NCBI GenBank assembly: GCA_017442365.1
Contig: JAFRZW010000003.1
Coordinates: forward strand, 1-64,000
Direction: 5' to 3'
From: Rikenellaceae bacterium
GTDB lineage: Bacteria > Bacteroidota > Bacteroidia > Bacteroidales > Rikenellaceae
DNA length: 64,000 bases
This document shows, piece after piece, positions 27,444 through 34,314 of the stretch. How positions within the stretch are numbered: the first letter of the stretch is position 1; each line of letters starts with the position of its first letter. The notes beneath the pieces were generated by a model. That model ran no database searches, was not told the DNA's origin, and saw nothing but the letters and a program-made list of their open reading frames with translations. The position numbers and the translations under genes were made by a program.

Positions 27444-28634
27444 CTATCGCGGCAAAACCTCGACCTGCAACTTTGCGTAAGCACGCTCGGCCTTAGCCAA
27501 CGCCTCCTCGACCGTATCAGCCGACGCCAAGATCACACCCAGACGGCGATGACCTACAACCTCAGGCTTACCGAAGATACGTACCTGAACGTCCTCCTCG
27601 GCCATAACCTCTTCGAGATTACCGAATACAACCTTATCGCTATCACCCTCAACCACAATCGCTTTCGATGCTGACGGACGATAGAAACGCACCGACGGAA
27701 TGGGCAGACCCAACACCGCACGAGCGTGCAGAGCGAACTCCGACAGATCCTGCGAGATCATCGTAACCATACCCGTATCGTGCGGACGGGGCGACACCTC
27801 ACTGAACAGCACCTCGTCGCCACAGATGAACAGCTCAACACCAAAGATACCGTAACCGCCCAGCGCACCCGTAACCTTGCGCGCAATCTCCTCAGCCTTA
27901 GCGATCGCCACAGCGCTCATCGGCTGCGGTTGCCACGACTCGCGGTAGTCGCCATCGACCTGATGGTGGCCAATGGGTTTGAGCACCGTCGTACCACCTG
28001 CGTGGCGAACGGTGAGCAGAGTGATCTCGTAGTCGAACTTAACAAAACCCTCAACGATCACGCGACCTGCACCGGCGCGACCACCCTCCTGAGCAATTGT
28101 CCACGAACGGTCGATCTCCTCCTCCGAGTGGCAGACACTCTGACCGTGGCCCGACGAACTCATCACGGGCTTCACAACGCAAGGCGTACCGATCTCCTTC
28201 ACTGCGGCCTCGAACTCCTCGCGCGTTGCAGCAAAGCGATAGGGCGAAGTGGGCAGACCCAACTCCTCGGCAGCCAGACGGCGGATACCCTCGCGATTCA
28301 TCGTAAGCCAAGCAGCTTTGGCAGTGGGGATTACGTTGTAGCCCTCCTTCTCCAACTCGACCAAAGTGGGAGTTGCGATAGCCTCGATCTCGGGAATGAT
28401 GTAATCGGGCTTTTCGGCCTCGATGATCTCGCGCAGACGATCACCGTCGAGCATCGACAGCACATACGAGCGATGAGCAATCTGCATTGCGGGGGCGTTA
28501 GCATACTTGTCCAATGCAACGACCTCGATACCGTAACGCTGCAATTCGATGGCAACCTCCTTGCCAAGCTCACCCGATCCACAGAGCAGTGCCTTGCGAC
28601 CTACGGGCGAGAGTGTTGTTCCAATTTTTACCAC
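27444..28634 (-). CDS. purT: Formate-dependent GAR transformylase
   Basis: A 396-residue ATP-grasp enzyme that makes formyl-GAR from GAR, formate and ATP in purine synthesis, bypassing the folate-dependent PurN. The pre-ATP-grasp domain opens with [21 protein letters not shown]; the ATP-grasp core shows [17 protein letters not shown] and [14 protein letters not shown], all as in PurT. It is a single-gene unit with its own promoter and terminator. purM lies 2.5 kb away on the other strand. Confidence 0.97.
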   Translation of the reverse strand: MVKIGTTLSPVGRKALLCGSGELGKEVAIELQRYGIEVVALDKYANAPAMQIAHRSYVLSMLDGDRLREIIEAEKPDYIIPEIEAIATPTLVELEKEGYNVIPTAKAAWLTMNREGIRRLAAEELGLPTSPYRFAATREEFEAAVKEIGTPCVVKPVMSSSGHGQSVCHSEEEIDRSWTIAQEGGRAGAGRVIVEGFVKFDYEITLLTVRHAGGTTVLKPIGHHQVDGDYRESWQPQPMSAVAIAKAEEIARKVTGALGGYGIFGVELFICGDEVLFSEVSPRPHDTGMVTMISQDLSEFALHARAVLGLPIPSVRFYRPSASKAIVVEGDSDKVVFGNLEEVMAEEDVQVRIFGKPEVVGHRRLGVILASADTVEEALAKAERAYAKLQVEVLPR

Positions 28635-28671
28635 GATTGAAATATTTTTGTGTGATTAATAATTCGCGGCT

Positions 28672-28702
28672 CAAAGATAGTATTTTTGGTCGAGATGCAC
28701 AA
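28672..28702 (-). promoter_or_regulatory. Promoter of purT
   Basis: TATCTTTG (28672-28679) and TTG (28700-28702), 20 bases apart, on the minus strand. Confidence 0.75.
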
Positions 28703-28710
28703 TAGCACAC

Positions 28711-28748
28711 TTGCATATTCAGACACAAATCATTAGATTTGTGCTATT
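28711..28748 (+). promoter_or_regulatory. Promoter and overlapping inverted repeat before yqhD
   Basis: TTG (28711-28713) and TAGATTTG (28734-28741) are 20 bases apart. An inverted repeat CACAAATC-ATTA-GATTTGTG (28724-28743) covers the -7 box, and a wider pair AATAGCAC (28701-28708)/GTGCTATT (28741-28748) surrounds it. Confidence 0.65.
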
Positions 28749-28768
28749 ATTACGTAAATTGAGAAACG

Positions 28769-29914
28769 ATGAACAATTTCAGCTTTTGCAATCCCACGAA
28801 GATTCTATTTGGTCGCGGGCAGATCGCACGCCTGGCACGCGAGATCCCTGCCGACAAGAAGATTATGATCACCTTTGGTGGTGGCTCGGTCCGCCGAAAT
28901 GGTGTCTATGAGCAGGTTACGGCAGCATTGGCGGGTCGTGATTATATCGAATTTTGGGGCATCGAGCCCAACCCGAAGGTCGAGACGCTGCGCCGCGCTG
29001 TGGAGCAGTGTCGTGCGGAGGGTGTCGAATTTCTGCTGGCCGTAGGCGGTGGATCGGTGCTCGATGGAACGAAGCTGATCGCCTCGGCTGTCTATTACGA
29101 TGGTGATGCTTGGGAACTGACCCTCACTGGGCGCGCCAAGGGGCGTGTGCTACCCTTCGCTTCGGTGATGACTCTGCCCGCAACAGGTTCGGAGATGAAC
29201 AACGGAGCGGTGATCTCGAATGCTGCAACGGCCGAAAAATATGCCTTTTATACCAACTATCCGCAGTTCTCGATCCTCGATCCCGAAACCACATTCTCGC
29301 TGCCGCCCTACCAGATCGCTTGCGGCATTGCCGACTCATTTGTGCACGTGATCGAGCAATATCTGACCGAGGTGGGCTGTTCGCCGCTGATGGATCGCTG
29401 GGCCGAAGGCATTATGCAGACTCTGGTCGAAGTCGCTCCGAAGGTACGTGAAAACCAGCGCGACTATGACGCAATGGCAACCTATATGCTCTCGGCGACG
29501 ATGGCTCTGAACGGATTTGTGGCGATGGGCGTAAAGCAGGATTGGGCGACCCATATGATCGGACACGAACTGACTGCCCTGCACGGACTTACCCACGGCC
29601 ATACGTTAGTGATCGTACTGCCTGCGCTGATGTCGGTAATGCGTCAGCAGAAGGGTGCGAAGATTGCTCAGATGGGAGAGCGCGTCTTTGGCATTTGCGA
29701 GGGCGACGCCAATAGTCGTATCGACCGCACGATCGAGGCTACCGAGTCATTTTTCCGTTCGTTGGGGCTTACGACGCGCCTCACAGAGGAGGGCATTGGC
29801 GAGGAGACGATTGCCGAGATCGAGCGTCGTTTTGCCGAGCGTGGCACTGCATTGGGCGAGCAAGGCAACATCGACGCGAACGTGGCGCGCCAGATACTCG
29901 AACGAGCACTATAA
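28769..29914 (+). CDS. yqhD: Iron/zinc-containing alcohol dehydrogenase, YqhD type
   Basis: A 381-residue group III metal-dependent alcohol dehydrogenase, closely matching YqhD over its length. YqhD uses NADPH to reduce short aldehydes, including lipid-peroxidation products and methylglyoxal. The nucleotide loop GGGSVLDGTK is at 94-102, and the metal ligands are predicted as Asp189, His193, His262 and His276. It has its own promoter overlapped by an inverted repeat and its own terminator, which fits a stress-inducible single-gene unit. Confidence 0.92.
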   Translation: MNNFSFCNPTKILFGRGQIARLAREIPADKKIMITFGGGSVRRNGVYEQVTAALAGRDYIEFWGIEPNPKVETLRRAVEQCRAEGVEFLLAVGGGSVLDGTKLIASAVYYDGDAWELTLTGRAKGRVLPFASVMTLPATGSEMNNGAVISNAATAEKYAFYTNYPQFSILDPETTFSLPPYQIACGIADSFVHVIEQYLTEVGCSPLMDRWAEGIMQTLVEVAPKVRENQRDYDAMATYMLSATMALNGFVAMGVKQDWATHMIGHELTALHGLTHGHTLVIVLPALMSVMRQQKGAKIAQMGERVFGICEGDANSRIDRTIEATESFFRSLGLTTRLTEEGIGEETIAEIERRFAERGTALGEQGNIDANVARQILERAL

Positions 29915-29935
29915 CAGGCAACGCGTATCAACACA

Positions 29936-29984
29936 TTTCGAGCCTACCCGACTTCGATCGGATAGGCTCGAAATTCTCTTTTCT
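29936..29984 (+). terminator. Terminator of yqhD
   Basis: Long arms TTTCGAGCCTA and TAGGCTCGAAA around an ACCCGACTTCGATCGGA-type centre are followed by a T-rich stretch. Confidence 0.8.
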
Positions 29985-29995
29985 CGCAACCTTAA

Positions 29996-30187
29996 CTACC
30001 AGTTACTTGTACATTTATAGACGTAGAAAACCGTTGTCGAGAGGTCCAGCGGACGATATTCGCCCGTGCGGTTCATTCGACTTTGCGCCACGCGAAACGG
30101 GTGCAGATGTTCGAGCAGTTGTTGCAGAGTGCCCGTAATGCGGATACCGCGATTATAGCTCAGTAGAGCCTCCATTGAATTGGTCAT
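29996..30187 (-). CDS. Small orphan protein (63 residues)
   Basis: The frame extends further upstream, but a near-perfect promoter (30206-30236) implies the ATG at 30187. The product (MTNSMEALLSYNRGIRITG..., ending in YVYKCTSNW) has no signal peptide or membrane segment and is basic. I do not recognise it. It runs opposite to yqhD and DJ-1 and sits between them. Confidence 0.6.
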   Translation of the reverse strand: MTNSMEALLSYNRGIRITGTLQQLLEHLHPFRVAQSRMNRTGEYRPLDLSTTVFYVYKCTSNW

Positions 30188-30205
30188 AGCGTGTGTGGTT
30201 TTGCA

Positions 30206-30236
30206 CAAAGGTAACACTTTTCGTGTAATGGACCAA
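30206..30236 (-). promoter_or_regulatory. Promoter of the 63-residue gene
   Basis: TACCTTTG (30206-30213) and TTG (30234-30236), 20 bases apart on the minus strand. Confidence 0.75.
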
Positions 30237-30309
30237 ACTTCACACTCGGAATTGTGGTCGGTGTTTGTTCTTGTTACATTTTTTGCGTAACTTCGTCGAA
30301 TGAAAATGG

Positions 30310-30381
30310 CGATTTTGCCGAAAATCGACACACGCGGTAGCGACCGCGATTTTCAATCGCACCGCCACACGCCACCGCGTG
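30310..30381 (+). promoter_or_regulatory. Structured leader before the DJ-1 gene
   Basis: Several inverted repeats overlap: CGATTTT/AAAATCG (30310-30316, 30321-30327), GAAAATCG/CGATTTTC (30320-30327, 30347-30354), CGCGGT/ACCGCG (30333-30338, 30343-30348) and CACGCGGT/ACCGCGTG (30331-30338, 30374-30381). The first two cannot form together, nor can the last two. Confidence 0.4.
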
Positions 30382-30402
30382 CGTTTAGCAACAAAGAAAA
30401 CC

Positions 30403-30432
30403 AATTTTGAATCTTGAATTTTGAATTATGAA
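30403..30432 (+). repeat. Heptamer repeat array containing the DJ-1 start codon
   Basis: Units TTTTGAA, TCTTGAA, TTTTGAA, TTATGAA; the ATG of the fourth unit is the start codon of the next gene. Confidence 0.75.
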
Positions 30433-30982
30433 TAACAAGGCATATATCCTTTTGGCCGAGGGCTTCGAGGTGATCGAGGCTCTGGCAACGATCGACGTGA
30501 TGCAGCGCGGAGGCGTGGAGTGCATTCGCGTAGCAATCGGCAACGAGCTGAATGTCAGCTCTTCGCACGGGATCGTCGAGTGTCGTGCCGACATTCTGTT
30601 GTCCGACGCCGACCTCTCGGACGGAGCGGCACTGATTCTGCCGGGCGGCAACCCCGGTTATATCAACCTTGGAAACAACGAGCAGGTTCGCGCGTGGGTG
30701 GCACGCTACTACAACGAAGGTCGTGTGGTGGCAGCCATTTGTGGTGCGCCGACCGTTGTGGCGCTGAGTGGCGTCGCTCGCGGCAGTCGCATCACCTGCC
30801 ACAGCTCGGTGCGCGAACAGATAAGCGACTACAACGTCGTGGGTGGCAACGTGGTCGAAGAGGACAACCTCATTACGGGTGCGGGTGCGGGCGTGTCGGT
30901 CGAGTTTGCACTCGCGGTGGTTGCGCGATTGGTCGATGAACAGACCCTCGCCCGAATCAAAAAAGGTATGGAAGTCGCCTAA
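30428..30982 (+). CDS. DJ-1/PfpI-family protein
   Basis: A 184-residue DJ-1 superfamily protein. The nucleophile elbow is AAICGAPTV with Cys105; Glu17 in the first loop (LAEGFEVIEAL) and His125 match the DJ-1 residues that tune this cysteine. Family members act as glyoxalases, deglycase-like or redox-sensing chaperones; the residues cannot decide between them. It follows yqhD, separated by an oppositely oriented small gene, and its start codon lies within a heptamer repeat. Confidence 0.9.
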   Translation: MNNKAYILLAEGFEVIEALATIDVMQRGGVECIRVAIGNELNVSSSHGIVECRADILLSDADLSDGAALILPGGNPGYINLGNNEQVRAWVARYYNEGRVVAAICGAPTVVALSGVARGSRITCHSSVREQISDYNVVGGNVVEEDNLITGAGAGVSVEFALAVVARLVDEQTLARIKKGMEVA

Positions 30983-31040
30983 GATCGCCCACGAACGATT
31001 CAAAAAGTTTGTGCAAAAATAAAGATTTTTGCTCGCTCGC

Positions 31041-31071
31041 TTGCTAATCCGCGCGGGGTGCGCTATCTTTG
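31041..31071 (+). promoter_or_regulatory. Promoter of purM
   Basis: TTG (31041-31043) and TATCTTTG (31064-31071), 20 bases apart. Confidence 0.8.
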
Positions 31072-31110
31072 TATGATTAAAACAAAACTGCAAACAGACA
31101 TTCAACGATT

Positions 31111-32289
31111 ATGACTGCCGAATCACGTTATAGCCGTCGCGGTGTTTCGTTCTCGAAGGAGGACGTCCACGCTGCCATCAAAAAGATCGATAAAGGCCTC
31201 TACCCCAAAGCCTTCTGCAAGATTATCCCCGACGCCCTGAGTGGCTCGCCCGACCACTGTATCATTATGCACGCCGACGGTGCGGGTACCAAATCGTCGC
31301 TCGCATATCTCTATTGGAAGGAGACGGGAGATATGTCGGTTTGGCGCGGTATTGCGCAGGACGCTATCGTGATGAATACCGATGATCTGATGTGCGTGGG
31401 TGCAGTCGATAACATTCTGCTCTCATCGACCATCGGTCGCAACAAACGATTGATCCCCGGCGAGGTGATCTCGGCTGTGATCAACGGCACGGAGGAGTTC
31501 TTGCAGTCGATGCGCGATATGGGCGTCAATATCATCTCGACGGGTGGCGAAACGGCCGACGTGGGTGATTTGGTACGCACGATCATCGTCGATAGCACCG
31601 TTACGGCACGTATGGAGCGTAAGAATGTGATCTCGAACGACACTATCCGCGATGGTGCTATCATCGTGGGATTTAGCTCATTCGGTCAGGCTAAGTACGA
31701 AACCGAATACAACGGCGGTATGGGTAGCAACGGACTGACCTCGGCTCGCCACGATGTGTTTGCGCACTATCTGGCTGAGCAGTTCCCCGAGAGCTACGAC
31801 AACGCTCTGCCGCAGGATCTGGTCTATACGGGTGGTTGCCGCCTGACCGACAAGGTCGAGGGTTGCGATCTGACGATGGGTAAGCTCGTGCTGTCGCCCA
31901 CACGTACCTATCTGCCCGTTGTGCGCGAGGCTTTGAAGGAGTATCGCGGCAATATCGAGGGTATGATCCATTGCAGCGGCGGTGCGCAGACCAAAGTCCT
32001 GCACTTCGTTGATAATCTGCACGTAATCAAAGACAATCTCTTCCCCACCCCCATTCTGTTCCGCACCATTCAGCAGCAGAGCCAGACGCCGTGGAGCGAG
32101 ATGTTCTGCGTATTCAATATGGGTCATCGCTTGGAGATGTACGTCGATAGCGAGGAGGCTGCACGTGGTCTGATCGACATCGCTCGCTCGTACGGTATCG
32201 AGGCACAGGTGATCGGTCGCGTCGAGGCTGCTGAGAAGGCGTCGGTTACGATTCTTCACGAGGGTAACAAGTACAACTACAACAAGTAG
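31111..32289 (+). CDS. purM: Phosphoribosylformylglycinamidine cyclo-ligase
   Basis: A 392-residue AIR synthetase, which closes the imidazole ring in purine synthesis with ATP. It is the longer Bacteroidota version. Recognisable PurM parts are the HADGAGTKSSLAYLYWKETGD metal/ATP region, AQDAIVMNTDDLMCVGA, STGGETADVGD and GMIHCSGGAQTKVLHF. It is a single-gene unit with promoter and terminator. Confidence 0.94.
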   Translation: MTAESRYSRRGVSFSKEDVHAAIKKIDKGLYPKAFCKIIPDALSGSPDHCIIMHADGAGTKSSLAYLYWKETGDMSVWRGIAQDAIVMNTDDLMCVGAVDNILLSSTIGRNKRLIPGEVISAVINGTEEFLQSMRDMGVNIISTGGETADVGDLVRTIIVDSTVTARMERKNVISNDTIRDGAIIVGFSSFGQAKYETEYNGGMGSNGLTSARHDVFAHYLAEQFPESYDNALPQDLVYTGGCRLTDKVEGCDLTMGKLVLSPTRTYLPVVREALKEYRGNIEGMIHCSGGAQTKVLHFVDNLHVIKDNLFPTPILFRTIQQQSQTPWSEMFCVFNMGHRLEMYVDSEEAARGLIDIARSYGIEAQVIGRVEAAEKASVTILHEGNKYNYNK

Positions 32290-32312
32290 AAACGCACTGA
32301 TAACCAAACATA

Positions 32313-32350
32313 AACGCCCGACTTTCGAGTGAAAGTCGGGCGTTGTTTTA
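32313..32350 (+). terminator. Terminator of purM
   Basis: AACGCCCGACTTTC and GAAAGTCGGGCGTT form a 14-base perfect stem with a GAGT loop, then GTTTTA. Confidence 0.92.
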
Positions 32351-32369
32351 TGCGCTTCGGCGAGGGTCG

Positions 32370-32801
32370 CTACCACTCACCTGCGCCAAACATTCCCAGA
32401 TCGTCGCAATTGCCGAACGCCATATATGCCATATCGCCCGTCGAGTCGAGCAACCAACGATTCTTGACACGCTTCGAAGCCTCGATTTTATGGGTAGTGC
32501 TCTTACCGTCAACGGTTACGGTAGCCTTACCGCCTGCGATGATAATCGTACCTGTGGAAACGGTATCTGTATAATCATCGGGAAGAACCATTACGCCAAA
32601 GCCTTCGAGCACCTTCGTGAAATTGCCATACTGGTCGATCGAAATTGTACCGTGCTCCCACGAATCGGAGTAGACATAGTCCCAATTTCCAGCGATTTCG
32701 CCCTGAGTGATAACTCGATCGGGATTTTCGAGCAGCAACTCGCACGAGGTGAACATCAACGCCACCAACCCCATCACCAATGCCATTAAACCACGTTTCA
32801 T
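32370..32801 (-). CDS. Small lipoprotein, possibly lipocalin-like
   Basis: A 143-residue lipoprotein: the signal ends in LMFTSC (Cys20). The rest is beta-rich, with a GNWDYVY opening strand, and may be a small lipocalin-like barrel; this is a guess from shape. It follows the META-domain gene by 39 bases on the same strand and is probably co-transcribed. Confidence 0.75.
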   Translation of the reverse strand: MKRGLMALVMGLVALMFTSCELLLENPDRVITQGEIAGNWDYVYSDSWEHGTISIDQYGNFTKVLEGFGVMVLPDDYTDTVSTGTIIIAGGKATVTVDGKSTTHKIEASKRVKNRWLLDSTGDMAYMAFGNCDDLGMFGAGEW

Positions 32802-32840
32802 ACGCTCTTCTTCAATATTTTAAGTTGGACTTCCGTTCGA

Positions 32841-33281
32841 CTACTTGCTGGGCGGCAGTTCGGCACCTACGGCCTGGAACACGGCGCGCATCTCGCCATC
32901 GCTGATGAGCATCAACATCGGACCGTCCATCTTGAAGTCGGTAACCGACGCAAGAATATCGAGGAAACGACGCTCCTGCTCATCGTTGGGGCAGAGCATA
33001 CGGGTCGTACCAATATCCGAGATCATCATATCACCCTCGACATCAACCGTATAGCGTGCCGTCAGACGGTTGCACTCGGCAATACCGCTCAGCGTGTTGT
33101 CGGCAGCAAAGACGATCGTATAGTTATCCTCGGGCGTAACATCACGACCCTCGATCTGCGCCAGCTGCCACTGAGTACCCACCAGCGGCTTGCCATAACG
33201 CTTCTGAAACAGATCGCACTTGCAGCACGCCGTAGCCGACAGAGCAAGCGCAACTATGATTAAGCTCTTGAAAATTTTCAT
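32841..33281 (-). CDS. META-domain lipoprotein (HslJ-like)
   Basis: A 146-residue lipoprotein (signal ending LSATAC, Cys19) carrying a META domain: GTQWQLAQIEGRDV, then AECNRLTARYTV and MLCPNDEQERRFLDIL. META proteins such as HslJ are linked to envelope or heat stress, without a defined reaction. It is divergent to ridA, with overlapping promoters. Confidence 0.85.
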   Translation of the reverse strand: MKIFKSLIIVALALSATACCKCDLFQKRYGKPLVGTQWQLAQIEGRDVTPEDNYTIVFAADNTLSGIAECNRLTARYTVDVEGDMMISDIGTTRMLCPNDEQERRFLDILASVTDFKMDGPMLMLISDGEMRAVFQAVGAELPPSK

Positions 33282-33312
33282 TGTTCTTTCATTTTTTCGG
33301 TTTTACACTGCG

Positions 33313-33343
33313 CAAAATTACGCAATTTCGACTATATTTGCAA
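33313..33343. promoter_or_regulatory. Overlapping divergent promoters (META gene and ridA)
   Basis: Minus strand: TAATTTTG (33313-33320) with TTG (33341-33343), 20-base spacer. Plus strand: TATATTTG (33333-33340) for ridA. The two overlap. Confidence 0.7.
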
Positions 33344-33372
33344 TAAACTTAAATTAAACATCTCACGAAACT

Positions 33373-33747
33373 ATGAAACGAATCATCTCATCACCGTTCG
33401 CACCCAAGGCGGTCGGTCCCTATTCGCAGGCTGTCGAGGCTAATGGCACACTCTATATTTCGGGACAGCTTCCGATTGATCCCGCAACAGGCAAAATGGT
33501 CGAAGGCATTGAGGCTCAGACCGCTCGTTCGCTCGACAACATTCGTGCAATCCTCGAAGAGGCCGGCTACACGCTTGACGACGTAGTGAAATCGACCGTT
33601 CTGCTGGCCGACATTGCCGACTTCGGTGCGATGAACGCAGTCTATGCGAAGTACTATACAAAAGATATGCCCGCACGCGTATGTTATGAGGTCGCAAACC
33701 TGCCGATGGGTGCGCTGGTCGAGATCGAGACAATCGCTGTGAAGTAG
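33373..33747 (+). CDS. ridA: RidA enamine/imine deaminase
   Basis: A 124-residue RidA (YjgF) protein that hydrolyses reactive 2-aminoacrylate and other enamines released by PLP enzymes. The signature segments are KAVGPYSQAVEANGTLYISGQLPIDP and MPARVCYEVANLPMGALVEIE, including the substrate-binding Arg and the C-terminal Glu. It is followed by its own terminator. Confidence 0.95.
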   Translation: MKRIISSPFAPKAVGPYSQAVEANGTLYISGQLPIDPATGKMVEGIEAQTARSLDNIRAILEEAGYTLDDVVKSTVLLADIADFGAMNAVYAKYYTKDMPARVCYEVANLPMGALVEIETIAVK

Positions 33748-33771
33748 TCCTTTAATAGACTCTAACACCAC

Positions 33772-33806
33772 TAACAAAACCACGCCTAATAAGCGTGGTT
33801 TTGTTA
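33772..33806 (+). terminator. Terminator of ridA
   Basis: TAACAAAACCACGC pairs with GCGTGGTTTTGTTA as a 14-base perfect stem. Confidence 0.85.
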
Positions 33807-33846
33807 TTAACCCCGTGTCGCTATTTCGCATATTGCAAAATTTAGC

Positions 33847-33854
33847 TACCTTTG
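33847..33854 (+). promoter_or_regulatory. -7 box before the HSH-motif gene
   Basis: TACCTTTG, an exact match, 24 bases before the ATG at 33878; no clear -33 element. Confidence 0.6.
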
Positions 33855-33877
33855 CGCCGCAAAACAGAAAAGATCAA

Positions 33878-34234
33878 ATGAAAAATTCGGTGCGTAGAAT
33901 ATTATCGGTGGCACTTTTACTGCTCTTCGCTTGCTACTATGCAAGTGCTACGCTCTTTGTCCATTCGCATTTGATCGATGGCGTGCAGGTTGTCCATTCG
34001 CATTTTTCGTTTGGCGAAGATAGCTCGACACACTCACACACCAAAGCCGAGGTTCAGTTGATCGCAACACTATCATCGTTTGTGATGATTATTGTAGCAG
34101 CAATCGCGCTCCGCCTGACCGATCGCAAGTTGCTGAGTGTGATTGTTCTGCCCGAGTCCCTCTGTAAAGACCTATCGGATTATCATCGCACGATTTCGTT
34201 ACGTGCCCCGCCCGTTGCGACCATTGCGGCTTAA
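33878..34234 (+). CDS. Small membrane protein with three HSH motifs
   Basis: A 118-residue protein with an N-terminal hydrophobic segment (about 8-27), an exposed loop containing His-Ser-His three times (29-31, 40-42, 52-54), a second membrane segment (about 60-80) and a basic tail. The histidines between the two membrane segments would face the periplasm if both ends are inside. Metal binding is inferred. It lies 80 bases before a TonB receptor on the same strand with no promoter or terminator seen between, so the two are probably co-expressed. Confidence 0.75.
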   Translation: MKNSVRRILSVALLLLFACYYASATLFVHSHLIDGVQVVHSHFSFGEDSSTHSHTKAEVQLIATLSSFVMIIVAAIALRLTDRKLLSVIVLPESLCKDLSDYHRTISLRAPPVATIAA

Positions 34235-34314
34235 AACCGCACCCTAATAGCACCTGTTCATAAACGACGTGCGTCGCAACAATCATTTACTAATCAACAC
34301 AATACGAAATCACA

